From Candidatus Curtissbacteria bacterium RIFCSPHIGHO2_12_FULL_41_17 (lineage in GTDB: Bacteria > Patescibacteriota > Microgenomatia > Curtissbacterales > GWA2-41-24), in the NCBI GenBank assembly GCA_001774945.1, contig MFBL01000015.1:1-64000 (forward strand): a stretch of 64,000 nt of DNA, read 5' to 3'. This document shows, one piece after another, positions 7,774-15,925 of this stretch (position 1 is the first letter of the stretch; the number at the start of each line of letters is the position of its first letter). Under the pieces are notes generated by a model, which was not told where the DNA came from, ran no database searches, and worked only from the letters and a program-made list of their open reading frames with translations. The translations under genes and the position numbers were made by a program.

Positions 7774-9960
7774 ATGCAAAAAACAGTCCGTAAAGAAATT
7801 GATCTTGCTGGAAAGAAACTCATTTTAGAAAGCGGCGAACTTGCAACTCAGGCAAATGCCTCCGTTTTAGCAAGCTACGGAGAAACCGTACTTTTAGCTA
7901 CTGCTGTTTCCAAAAAAGCACCACCTGATATGGACTTTTTTCCGCTTGCCGTTGATTATGAGGAGAGGCTATATGCTGGCGGAAAAATATCCACCTCAAG
8001 ATTTATCAAAAGAGAAGGAAGACCATCCGAGAAAGCTATTTTAACAGCAAGGTTGATAGACAGGTCTATAAGACCTCTTTTCCCAAAAGACTACCAAGCC
8101 GAGGTTCAGGTTGTAATAACCGTATTATCATTCGATCAGGAAAACGATCCCGATATTGTTGCCCTAATTGCCGCTTCCTGTGCCCTTTCACTTTCCGACA
8201 TTCCCTGGAACGGTCCGATATCTGGTCTTAGAATAGGCAGACAAAACGGAGGTTATATTTTAAACCCGACAGATGCTGAAAAAGATTTTTCCAGTCTTGA
8301 TCTGATTTTGGCATCCAATAAAGAAGAAGTGGTAATGATTGAAGCCGGGGCAAATGAAGTCGATGAAGAGTCTGTTATTGGAGCAATTAAGTTTGGAATT
8401 GATCATGGAAAAAACGTTATTAAACTGATTGAAGATTTAACCAAAGAAGCCGGGAGAGAAAAACAGAAATACGAAAGAGTAAGTCTTGGAGAAAATAAGG
8501 ATAAAATAATTAGGGAATTTATCGCAAAAAACATTATTAGTGGTCTTGAAAAACCGGAAGTTTCTCAAGACGAAAATTGGTTTAGCTATCAATTAACAAA
8601 ACTTGAAGAAGAATTTATCAAAGAAGAAGAGAAACAAATTACTTCAAAATGGCTAGCAGGCATTTTAGACGAGGCAGTTTCCGACTTCTTAAGGAAACGC
8701 ATCTTGCAAGACAAAAAACGAATTGATGGCAGATCTCCGGACGATATCAGGCCAATAACCGCAAGAGTCGGTATTCTGCCAAGAACTCATGGATCCGGGC
8801 TTTTCCAAAGAGGTGATACTCAAGTCTTATCGATTGTTACCTTAGCATCTCCCGCCTTGGAACAACTGATTGAAGGGATGACCGGCGAGGGGACCAAGAA
8901 GTATATGCATCATTACAATTTTCCGCCGTTTTCAACCGGCGAAGTAAGACGTCTTGGCCCGCCGGGAAGAAGAGAGATTGGCCACGGAGCTTTAGCGGAA
9001 AGGGCTCTCTTACCCGTTTTGCCTTCACAAGAAGACTTTCCATACACACTGCGGGTAGTTTCAGAAGTCTTATCTTCTGCAGGTTCAACATCAATGGCTT
9101 CCGCTTGTGGTTCTACTTTGGCGTTAATGGATGCTGGTGTTCCCATAAAAGAACCGGTGGCAGGAATTTCAATCGGCTTAATTTGCGACAAGAAAGACAG
9201 GTCAAAATATGTAACATTGGTAGACATAGCTTACCAGGAAGATTCCCAGGGAGATATGGATTTTAAAGTAGCCGGCACCAAAAACGGCATTACCGCTATT
9301 CAAATGGATATTAAGTTGGATGGAATTCCAACCAGTATTGCAAAAGAAGCGCTAATGAAGGCTAAAAAAGCAAGACTTTCTATTCTTGAAACTATCATAA
9401 AAACGATCCCTGCCGCTAGAGAAAAAATTTCACCTCATGCTCCCACTGTTATTTTAATAAAGATAGACCCTGCAAAAATTGGCGCTGTTATTGGTTCCGG
9501 TGGGCGAACAATTAATAAAATCATCGCCGAGACGGGTGCGGCTATAGATATTGACGACCAGGGTATTGTAACGGTAAGCGGGAAAGACGTCCAAGCATGT
9601 CAGACTGCAGCCAAAATTATTGAAGGAATTGTAAAAGAAGCCGAGGTCGGTGAAATTTATGAGGGTGCAGTCAAAAGAATTCTTCCATTTGGCGCCATGG
9701 TCGAAATATTGCCCGGCAAAGAAGGTCTAGTTCACATTTCCCAAATTGCCAACTATCGAGTTGCCAAAGTCGAAGACGAGTTGAAGATAGGACAAAAGGT
9801 AAAAGTTAGGGTAGCGGAAATTGATGATCAGGGTAGGGTAAATCTCTCCATGAAGTTTCAAGACGAGAGGCAGGGTTTAGGAACCAAAAGCGATGATTTT
9901 CCCAAAAGGAATTTTAGAAAAAAATTCGACTATGGACCAGGCAGAAAACATAAAAAGTAA
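7774..9960 (+). CDS. pnp: Polyribonucleotide nucleotidyltransferase (PNPase)
   Basis: PNPase degrades RNA 3' to 5' with phosphate, and can add tails in reverse, as a trimeric ring. The 728-residue protein has the full layout. RNase PH core 1 includes YEERLYAGGKISTSRFIKRE and ARLIDRSIRPLFP. A helical linker follows, then RNase PH core 2 with RTHGSGLFQRGDTQVL, and aspartates in QEDSQGDMDFKVAGT. Next come a KH domain (KIGAVIGSGGRTINKIIAET, about residues 568-590) and an S1 domain (GEIYEGAVKRILPFGAMVEI, about 625-700). It ends in a basic tail. The next gene starts 10 bp downstream. Confidence 0.97.
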   Translation: MQKTVRKEIDLAGKKLILESGELATQANASVLASYGETVLLATAVSKKAPPDMDFFPLAVDYEERLYAGGKISTSRFIKREGRPSEKAILTARLIDRSIRPLFPKDYQAEVQVVITVLSFDQENDPDIVALIAASCALSLSDIPWNGPISGLRIGRQNGGYILNPTDAEKDFSSLDLILASNKEEVVMIEAGANEVDEESVIGAIKFGIDHGKNVIKLIEDLTKEAGREKQKYERVSLGENKDKIIREFIAKNIISGLEKPEVSQDENWFSYQLTKLEEEFIKEEEKQITSKWLAGILDEAVSDFLRKRILQDKKRIDGRSPDDIRPITARVGILPRTHGSGLFQRGDTQVLSIVTLASPALEQLIEGMTGEGTKKYMHHYNFPPFSTGEVRRLGPPGRREIGHGALAERALLPVLPSQEDFPYTLRVVSEVLSSAGSTSMASACGSTLALMDAGVPIKEPVAGISIGLICDKKDRSKYVTLVDIAYQEDSQGDMDFKVAGTKNGITAIQMDIKLDGIPTSIAKEALMKAKKARLSILETIIKTIPAAREKISPHAPTVILIKIDPAKIGAVIGSGGRTINKIIAETGAAIDIDDQGIVTVSGKDVQACQTAAKIIEGIVKEAEVGEIYEGAVKRILPFGAMVEILPGKEGLVHISQIANYRVAKVEDELKIGQKVKVRVAEIDDQGRVNLSMKFQDERQGLGTKSDDFPKRNFRKKFDYGPGRKHKK

Positions 9961-9969
9961 GAAATTCAA

Positions 9970-10983
9970 ATGATTGGGACCCCACGCCCAGAAGCTTACC
10001 GCAAGTTAAAACAATTTCCTATATTTGAAAATAAGTGGTTGATTTTAACGATATTTGTTATCCTTCTTTTAGTAATTTTTGTTATTTCTTCCAAATTCAC
10101 AAATGCCGGCACAGGTTTAGAAATTACGCCAATTGGTAATAAATTTAGGCTCAATTTTCAAATACCCAAAAATGATCAAGAAAACTTTTCCCGCACACTA
10201 TCCCAACTCAATCTGCCTCAAGAGGTAAAGGAAGGGGTCGAGTTTGAACTTGACGCAACCTCATCTGCCGCGCTTGCTTTTGCTTCACCAATAAATGCCA
10301 AATTAAATTTTAAAACGAAGCAAGTTAAAATCAAAGGTTTGACAAATTCAACCTCGCCAGTTTTATTTTTACCCGAAAGCTTTAAGCTGCCTCAATCAAC
10401 AAAATTGGCTATTTTTGCGCCAGATATAAAGAATTTCCTTGATAGTCAGGTGAATATCCCGCCGGAACTTACCAGTTTTATAAATAATCTATTTTCCCAG
10501 AGAGGTCAGCTGCTTGCATTTTATAATGACAATGATTTTCTTATGATTACAAAAGCAAACCAAGTCAATTTTGATGATCTTAGCAATTTAAAGATTCCCA
10601 AGGAAGAAGAATTTTATAAAAGAGAGCAGATTGAAGAATCTTTTGAAACTCACCTTTTAAAACTTCCCCAAAAAACAGAAAGTCAAAAATCTACACTGTC
10701 TATTTTCCAATTAGGGCAATGGATTTTTATTGCGTCCTCGCAAGAGGCGGCACGCAAGTTTATTCAGGTACAAAAATTTGAAAAAGGCGCGATAGAATTT
10801 CCCAAAAGCAAACAAGCTACTTTAGTAGTTTTAATAAAAAATCCAGATATTGATACCGCAAGTTCTCTTGGGCAAATTTTACTAAGCTCAAAAAAAGATT
10901 GGCTGAATATATTCTCAAACATACAGGAATTGGAATTTGTTTTGAAGGGCAATGTGTTTTCTGGTTTAATTAATCTAAAGTGA
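9970..10983 (+). CDS. Membrane-anchored protein, unknown
   Basis: A 337-residue protein with a short cytoplasmic N-terminus, one strong transmembrane helix (about residues 23-41, WLILTIFVILLLVIFVI) and about 295 residues predicted outside the cell. The ectodomain is rich in Asn, Lys and Phe with no cysteine or catalytic motif recognised. It starts 10 bp after pnp, and its stop overlaps the GTG start of the Lon-like ATPase. The three are probably co-transcribed, but no function is claimed. Confidence 0.65.
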   Translation: MIGTPRPEAYRKLKQFPIFENKWLILTIFVILLLVIFVISSKFTNAGTGLEITPIGNKFRLNFQIPKNDQENFSRTLSQLNLPQEVKEGVEFELDATSSAALAFASPINAKLNFKTKQVKIKGLTNSTSPVLFLPESFKLPQSTKLAIFAPDIKNFLDSQVNIPPELTSFINNLFSQRGQLLAFYNDNDFLMITKANQVNFDDLSNLKIPKEEEFYKREQIEESFETHLLKLPQKTESQKSTLSIFQLGQWIFIASSQEAARKFIQVQKFEKGAIEFPKSKQATLVVLIKNPDIDTASSLGQILLSSKKDWLNIFSNIQELEFVLKGNVFSGLINLK

Positions 10984-12041
10984 ATTCAACTACTGCCCAA
11001 TTCGAGGACATAAAACTTCTTGAGGATAAACTCAAATCAGCCAAAATCCCGCTGGATTTATACCAAAAAACGCAAGTAACGATCGAGCGGCTTACCAGGC
11101 TCGCGAAAACATCTTCTTATTCTCAAGAATATGATCTTGTCACAAGATATTTGGAATGGATTGTTTCCTTACCATGGGATAAAAAAAGCGATGATATCCT
11201 ATCGCTTGATAAAGCCCGCCAGGTTCTAAACGCCAATCATTACGGTCTTGACCAAATCAAGGAGAGGATACTCGAATATATTGCGGTTGCAATGTTAAAA
11301 AAGGATCAACCTGAAAGTACATCAAAAAACAATAAAGCCCCCGCTCTTCTTTTAGTAGGGTTAGTTGGAACCGGTAAGACTACTATGGCTTATTCGATTG
11401 CCCAAACATTGGGCCGGCAGTTTGGAAGAATCCCGATGGGCGGTATGGGGGATGCATTACAGCTTAGAGGGAGATCACGCACCTTTCCGGATGCAGAACC
11501 AGGTCTTATAATGAAGGTACTTAGAAGAGTAGGCACCAAGAATCCTGTAATACTTCTTGACGAAATTGATCGGGTAACAGAAGAGGCCAGAGCAGACATC
11601 ATGGGAGTGCTGGTGGAACTATTAGACCCTGAACAAAATAGTAAATTTCTTGACCATTTTATCGATTACCCGTTTGACCTATCCCAGGTACTCTTTATTG
11701 CAACTGCTAACAACACGGCAGGGATAGCGACAGCTGTACTGGACCGATTGGAGCTATTAGAAATGCCGTCTTATACTGATGAGCAGAAAACAATAATAGG
11801 CAAAAATTATCTTCTGCCGCGAGCCCTTGCAGCTTCTGGGCTTTCAAAAGAAGACCTAGTCTTGGAAGAGAATATTTGGCATCAAATTGTAAGACCATTG
11901 GGTTTTGATGCTGGTATGAGAACATTGGACAGGACAATTAATGGTATTTGCCGAAAAATCGCCAAATTAAAAGTAGAAGAGAAAGTAGAAAGAGTTAATA
12001 TAACAGGCGATAATCTCAAAGAATTTTTGCCCTCATGGTAA
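10980..12041 (+). CDS. Lon-type AAA+ ATPase without protease domain
   Basis: A 353-residue protein matching only the middle of Lon. There is a helical stretch (YLEWIVSLPWDKKSDD, equivalent to the DYLDWLLxLPW of Lon), then Walker A GLVGTGKTT (about residue 127) and the Lon-specific GGMGDALQLRGRSRTFPDA. Walker B VILLDEIDR (about 190), the ELLDPEQNSKFLDHF loop and a C-terminal lid with LGFDAGMRTLDRTI follow. The N-terminal substrate domain and the Ser-Lys protease domain are both absent, and the gene ends cleanly with a stop. It may be an unfoldase or regulator; proteolysis by this protein alone is not possible. GTG start overlaps the previous stop. Confidence 0.8.
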   Translation: MNSTTAQFEDIKLLEDKLKSAKIPLDLYQKTQVTIERLTRLAKTSSYSQEYDLVTRYLEWIVSLPWDKKSDDILSLDKARQVLNANHYGLDQIKERILEYIAVAMLKKDQPESTSKNNKAPALLLVGLVGTGKTTMAYSIAQTLGRQFGRIPMGGMGDALQLRGRSRTFPDAEPGLIMKVLRRVGTKNPVILLDEIDRVTEEARADIMGVLVELLDPEQNSKFLDHFIDYPFDLSQVLFIATANNTAGIATAVLDRLELLEMPSYTDEQKTIIGKNYLLPRALAASGLSKEDLVLEENIWHQIVRPLGFDAGMRTLDRTINGICRKIAKLKVEEKVERVNITGDNLKEFLPSW

Positions 12042-12062
12042 AGTGACCTATTCGGAGGAGAG

Positions 12063-12208
12063 TTTATATTCGCTCGCAGAATACCATCGAGTCAGACTCG
12101 ACGGATGAATGCGAGAGCGAATACATACTTCCGAGGATTGGAAGTATTCTGCTCGCTCATGTAAACTTGAAGAACAATACCGAGGACTCTTAGTCCTCGG
12201 AAGTTTAT
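12063..12208 (+). repeat. Three-hairpin intergenic repeat, family I, copy 2
   Basis: About 146 bp after the Lon-like gene and before ftsK. Hairpin A has ATTCGCTC/GAGCGAAT outer arms and an inner stem centred on GTCAGAC (12084-12104). Hairpin B has ATACTTCC/GGAAGTAT arms. Hairpin C has CCGAGGAC/GTCCTCGG arms and ends GGAAGTTTAT. It is nearly the reverse complement of 1247-1390. Just outside lie CGGAGGAGAGTTT on the left and AAACTCTCCGGAG on the right, a near-perfect inverted pair. A further hairpin, GGGTTAGTT/AACTAACCC, follows at about 12234-12253. Confidence 0.85.
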
Positions 12209-12306
12209 AATTTTCTAAAACTCTCCGGAGAAAGGGTTAGTTAAAACTAACCCTATAGCATTTATAGTCCGCTTGATGTAAAATAAAATTAGCTTCTGGA
12301 AAAATT

Positions 12307-14388
12307 ATGAGAAGGTATCGCAGAAACAAAATTGTATCGCCTCTAAATTTAGAAAAAAAGACAATAATGTCTATTTTAGGGGTTGTGACTTTAGCTTTTT
12401 CTGTACTGCTGCTCCTCTCATTTTTTACCCAGGCGGGTATTTTGCTTTCTCTTAGAGCGTCACTATTTAGGGTATTTGGCGTAAGTATAGTTAGTATTCC
12501 GCTTTTTGGATTAATTTTCAGCCTGATACTCTTTTCTATAAAATCAAGATTTACTAAAATTAATATTATACTTGGTAGTGTTTCACTGGTACTTTCAGCA
12601 AATGGACTTCTTGCGCCCTTTTCAACTAATCTGGCTGGAGTTTTAGGAGTAACTCTTTATACGACTATTAAATCAATTGTTTCTCCAGTTGGAGCATTTT
12701 TTGTTCTAGGTTTTACTTTTCTGGTTTCAATAATAATTGTTGCAAATACCAGTCTGGATCAGGCACTGACAACCATTACTAATTTTTATAAGTTCATAAG
12801 CAGTTTTACTAGAATCACCAAAAGATTTTTTAAAGTCCATCAACCCAGAATAGTCACAAAGAACCAACAAGAAATTTCTCCTGCGCGCGCAAATCTTCCT
12901 AAAAATCTTGACACAACTCTTTCGTCTACTTTAGTTGCCAATAGTCCTGCTGATACCAGGGTTTGGGAATATCCTCCATTATCGCTCCTTGCCGATCCCA
13001 GAGGCAGTTCGGCAAATAGGGGAAATATAAAACAAAATGCCCAGATAATTGAAAAAACTCTTGAAAGTTTTGGTATTGTTGCCCAGGTAGTCGAGGTTAA
13101 TCCTGGTCCTACAGTCACCCAATATGCCCTGAAGATTCCAATGGGAACTAAACTTTCTAAAATTCTGACTTTGCAAAATGACCTGGCGCTGGCACTGGCT
13201 ACTTCTACCGGTAATGTCCGTATCGAAGCACCTATTCCGGGGAAATCCTTGGTAGGAATTGAAATACCTAATATTTCACCGGACATAGTTTCACTCAAGA
13301 GCATTCTTTCAAGCGATGTAATGAGGGGTACTAAATCAAAACTGGCAGTTGGACTTGGTCCTGATGTTTCTGGAAGCACCGTTATTGCCGATATCGGTAA
13401 AATGCCCCATGTTTTAATCGCCGGAACAACCGGTTCCGGTAAGTCGGTACTTTTAAATTCGATTATTGCAACTCTTCTTTTTAGAGCAAGCCCCCAGGAA
13501 GTCAAATTAATATTGGCCGATCCCAAAAGAGTGGAACTTACAGAGTATCAGGATATTCCCCACTTACTTACGCCGGTCATAGTTGATGCGGATAAAATTT
13601 TATCTAGCCTTAAGTGGGCGATGGCTGAAATGGAGAGGCGCTATAAATTATTCCATGAAGCTCAGGTGAAAAATATCTCGGGTTATAATGAGTTATCCGG
13701 ATTTCAGGTTTTACCTTATATTGTCATCGTCGTAGACGAATTGCATAGCTTAATGGAATTTGCCCCGGTTGAAGTTGAAGATGCAATTTGCCGTATTGCT
13801 GCTATGGCTAGGGCAACCGGTATTCATCTTGTAGTGGCAACCCAAAGGCCATCTGTTGATGTAATAACCGGCCTTATAAAAGCAAACATTCCGTGTAGAA
13901 TTGCTTTCAATGTTTCTTCAATGGTCGATTCGCGTGTAATTATTGACCAGCCTGGAGCAGAAAAATTGCTTGGAAAAGGTGATATGCTCTATGTTCCTCC
14001 GGATGCTTCAAAACCGATGAGAATTCAAGGGGTTTTTGTTTCTGATACGGAGATTAGAAACCTTATCGGTTTTCTTAAAAGGTCTGGAATTACCCCAGAA
14101 TATGCCCAGGAGGTTACCCAAATGCCTGTCGGTAAAATTGCTGGAATGGTTGGCGGTGAAATCGACGAGCTCTTTGAGGAAGCGGTAAGGACTATAGTTC
14201 AGTACGATCGTGCCTCTGCTTCACTTTTGCAGCGCAGATTGCGCATCGGCTACGCCCGGGCGGCAAGGCTCTTAGACGAACTCGAGATGGCCGGTATTGT
14301 CGGTCCGGGGGAGGGTTCAAAGCCCAGAGACGTTTTAGTAAAAAATGCAGATGAATACTTTCAAAGTCAAGTTCAAAATTCCTCCTAA
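12307..14388 (+). CDS. ftsK: DNA translocase FtsK/SpoIIIE
   Basis: FtsK pumps DNA at the division septum and resolves chromosome dimers. The 693-residue protein has about four N-terminal transmembrane helices (within residues 18-160), a linker, then the motor. The alpha/beta region (QVVEVNPGPTVTQYALKI) is followed by Walker A GTTGSGKSV (about 373-381), Walker B IVIVVDELHSL (about 471-481), and VVATQRPSVDVITGLIKANIP. The C-terminal winged-helix gamma domain (YDRASASLLQRRLRIGYARAARLL, about 636-690) that reads KOPS sites is present. It is shorter than E. coli FtsK because the long Pro/Gln linker is missing. The RodZ-like gene follows after 6 bp. Confidence 0.95.
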   Translation: MRRYRRNKIVSPLNLEKKTIMSILGVVTLAFSVLLLLSFFTQAGILLSLRASLFRVFGVSIVSIPLFGLIFSLILFSIKSRFTKINIILGSVSLVLSANGLLAPFSTNLAGVLGVTLYTTIKSIVSPVGAFFVLGFTFLVSIIIVANTSLDQALTTITNFYKFISSFTRITKRFFKVHQPRIVTKNQQEISPARANLPKNLDTTLSSTLVANSPADTRVWEYPPLSLLADPRGSSANRGNIKQNAQIIEKTLESFGIVAQVVEVNPGPTVTQYALKIPMGTKLSKILTLQNDLALALATSTGNVRIEAPIPGKSLVGIEIPNISPDIVSLKSILSSDVMRGTKSKLAVGLGPDVSGSTVIADIGKMPHVLIAGTTGSGKSVLLNSIIATLLFRASPQEVKLILADPKRVELTEYQDIPHLLTPVIVDADKILSSLKWAMAEMERRYKLFHEAQVKNISGYNELSGFQVLPYIVIVVDELHSLMEFAPVEVEDAICRIAAMARATGIHLVVATQRPSVDVITGLIKANIPCRIAFNVSSMVDSRVIIDQPGAEKLLGKGDMLYVPPDASKPMRIQGVFVSDTEIRNLIGFLKRSGITPEYAQEVTQMPVGKIAGMVGGEIDELFEEAVRTIVQYDRASASLLQRRLRIGYARAARLLDELEMAGIVGPGEGSKPRDVLVKNADEYFQSQVQNSS

Positions 14389-14394
14389 AACTGT

Positions 14395-15021
14395 ATGAGT
14401 GCAGTTGGTGAACTTTTTTCCCAGAAGAGAAAAGCAAAAAAGATATCACTTGCCAAAGTGTCGCATGATCTTTTAGTCAAACAAGAACACCTGGATGCAA
14501 TAGAAAAAGGCCAGTGGGCCAATTTGCCGGAACCTACTTTCGCCAAAGGATTTATTAAAATTTATGCTCAGTATCTAGGCTTAGACACATCAAAAATCCT
14601 GCCTCTTTACCGACGGGAGTATGACGAAACAAAATATCCTCACAAACAATCTCCCCTTCAGATTAAAAAGCGCCTAATGATTACTCCTAATAAATTTGCC
14701 TTATTACTTTTTATTGTTACGATTGCAATTTTTGCCTCCTATTTACTTATTCAATATTTTTCTATTCTTTCAGCTCCCAAACTTGAAATTATTTCTCCAC
14801 CTGACGATTTGACAACATCAGTTCCAGCTATCACGATTGATGGTCGCAGTGAAAAAGAGGCTATGGTTTCTGTAAATGGTCAGTTTATTCCAATTGATGA
14901 TCAAGGAAAATTTTCTTATCAGTACAAACTCACCCAGGGCAAAAATACAATTGAAATAATCGCCTCGAAGCGCCTTTCGCCAAAATCAAAAGTTACAAGG
15001 TTGGTGCGACTATCCAAGTAA
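14395..15021 (+). CDS. RodZ-like helix-turn-helix membrane protein
   Basis: A 208-residue protein. Residues 1-75 form a helix-turn-helix of the RodZ/HTH_25 type (GELFSQKRKAKKISLAKVSH, then PEPTFAKGFIKIYAQYLGLD). One transmembrane helix follows (about residues 101-121, FALLLFIVTIAIFASYLLI). The extracytoplasmic domain reads like a small Ig-type fold (SVPAITIDGRSEKEAMVSVNG). RodZ links the MreB cytoskeleton to the wall machinery; no mreB is in this window. It lies 6 bp after ftsK, suggesting a shared transcript. Confidence 0.75.
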   Translation: MSAVGELFSQKRKAKKISLAKVSHDLLVKQEHLDAIEKGQWANLPEPTFAKGFIKIYAQYLGLDTSKILPLYRREYDETKYPHKQSPLQIKKRLMITPNKFALLLFIVTIAIFASYLLIQYFSILSAPKLEIISPPDDLTTSVPAITIDGRSEKEAMVSVNGQFIPIDDQGKFSYQYKLTQGKNTIEIIASKRLSPKSKVTRLVRLSK

Positions 15022-15040
15022 AAAAGTTACCAATTATTAT

Positions 15041-15069
15041 TTGACAAAAGTGGGGGATTGAAGTAATCT
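15041..15069 (+). promoter_or_regulatory. Promoter upstream of leader element copy A
   Basis: TTGACA (15041-15046), 17 bp and TAATCT (15064-15069). The predicted start near 15076 gives a leader of about 110 nt that contains the whole element at 15094-15185. Confidence 0.7.
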
Positions 15070-15093
15070 CAATTGGAAATTAAAAATTAAATT

Positions 15094-15185
15094 CCCAAAT
15101 TTCAAAGAAATTTGGAAAGGAAAAATGCGAGTGCGCTAAAAGTCCACAATTGTGGACGATTAACAGCACGAGCAATTTTGACGCT
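15094..15185 (+). repeat. Conserved leader element, family II, copy A
   Basis: 92 nt ending directly at the ATG of the next gene. Layout: hairpin AAATTTC/GAAATTT, then GGAAAGGAAAAAT, GAGTGCG, a perfect 8-bp hairpin (GTCCACAA/TTGTGGAC), then AGCACGAGCAATTTTGACG. The outer parts match 40760-40848 almost base for base, while the inner hairpin differs on both arms. GTGC and GCAC can also pair around the inner hairpin. A four-codon frame (ATG CGA GTG CGC TAA) follows the GGAAAGG stretch in this copy only. Confidence 0.85.
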
Positions 15186-15467
15186 ATGCTGCCCTTAGAA
15201 CTTTCGCAAATTGTGCTTCTTACTGTTATTATCATCCTGACAATATTCTTAGTGGTTTTGGGCTTCCAGGTTTTTTTTGTCCTGAAAGATCTAAGACTTA
15301 CCCTCAAAAGAATGAATCATCTGTTTGATGATGCCAATGAACTTGTATCGGAAGTGAAAAAACCTATCGAAAAGGCTGGCAATTTCTTTACAGCATTGAC
15401 TGCAGGTGCAGGTATTATGCACTTACTTAAAAAGGGGTCAAAAAATGAGCGATCACGAGAAAAATAA
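15186..15467 (+). CDS. Small membrane protein, DUF948-like
   Basis: 93 residues starting MLPLELSQIVLL. One transmembrane helix (about residues 8-31) is followed by an amphipathic stretch (LKRMNHLFDDANELVSEVKKPIEK) like the DUF948/YoxC type of membrane-tethered coiled coils. ATG 15186 is chosen over an in-frame start at 15150, which lies inside the conserved leader element. The 3' end overlaps the YtxH-like gene by 23 bp. Pairs of such small proteins are common in Gram-positive and reduced bacteria; function unknown. Confidence 0.65.
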   Translation: MLPLELSQIVLLTVIIILTIFLVVLGFQVFFVLKDLRLTLKRMNHLFDDANELVSEVKKPIEKAGNFFTALTAGAGIMHLLKKGSKNERSREK

Positions 15468-15813
15468 CCTGCCTGCCGGCAGGCAAGGTAATATTTCATC
15501 TTTAATTGTAGGCATCGTTATCGGCGCTGCCGTAACTTACTTGTTTACCAATAAAGAAGGCCAAAAGTTAAAAAATAAACTTCTTGCTGAAGGTGAAAAG
15601 CTCCTGTCTAGTTTGAGGGAGAGTTTAGAAGAAGTCGAAGAAGAGACAAAAGAAGCCAGGGAAGAAATCGGTCAGAAGTTATCTTCGGGCGTCGAAGAAG
15701 TTAAAGAAAAAGTCGAAGAGGAAGTTACTGAAATTCCAAAGCATATAGAACAAATTCAAAAAAAAGGCCGCCGTTTCTTCTTCCGAAGAAGTCATACTTC
15801 TCAGGAAAGTTAG
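15445..15813 (+). CDS. YtxH-like membrane protein with palindrome-encoded insert
   Basis: 122 residues from ATG 15445 (behind AAAGGGGTC). Residues 9-15 read LPAGRQG and are encoded by a palindrome (15467-15489, core GCCTGCC/GGCAGGC). The YtxH signature helix follows (LIVGIVIGAAVTYLFT, about residues 19-35, then NKEGQKLKNKL). After that come about 65 residues of Glu/Lys-rich coiled coil and a basic end. The protein is probably a membrane-tethered coiled coil. Its stop codon lies inside the two-tier palindrome at 15804-15840. An in-frame ATG at 15406 lies within the previous gene and is less likely. Confidence 0.75.
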   Translation: MSDHEKNNLPAGRQGNISSLIVGIVIGAAVTYLFTNKEGQKLKNKLLAEGEKLLSSLRESLEEVEEETKEAREEIGQKLSSGVEEVKEKVEEEVTEIPKHIEQIQKKGRRFFFRRSHTSQES

Positions 15814-15840
15814 ACCAAGTCAGACTTGGTTAGACTTTCC
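15804..15840 (+). repeat. Two-tier palindrome with GTCAGAC centre
   Basis: GGAAAGT-tag-ACCAAGTC, a single A, then GACTTGGT-tag-ACTTTCC: both tiers are perfect. The left TAG (15811-15813) is the stop codon of the YtxH-like gene. There is no T-run, so a simple intrinsic terminator is not obvious. It shares its centre with palindromes at 1349, 12084, 40526 and 63473. Confidence 0.8.
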
Positions 15841-15925
15841 GCTGCCACGTTTCCAAATCATAACAGAAATTTTCGTTTGCAATCAGTATTATTTTAATAA
15901 CGATAGTTAGTTATAATTAGGAGAA

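Noticed and set aside
1247..12208. Composite transposon bounded by inverted family I copies 1 and 2
   Set aside because: The 10.8 kb between them holds core genes (nusA, infB, rpsO, pnp) and no transposase; the element also occurs alone at 38174.
15125..15139. Regulatory mini-ORF (ATG CGA GTG CGC TAA) in leader copy A
   Set aside because: It has a good upstream GGAAAGG but is not kept in copy B, where the ATG is ATT followed by TGA.
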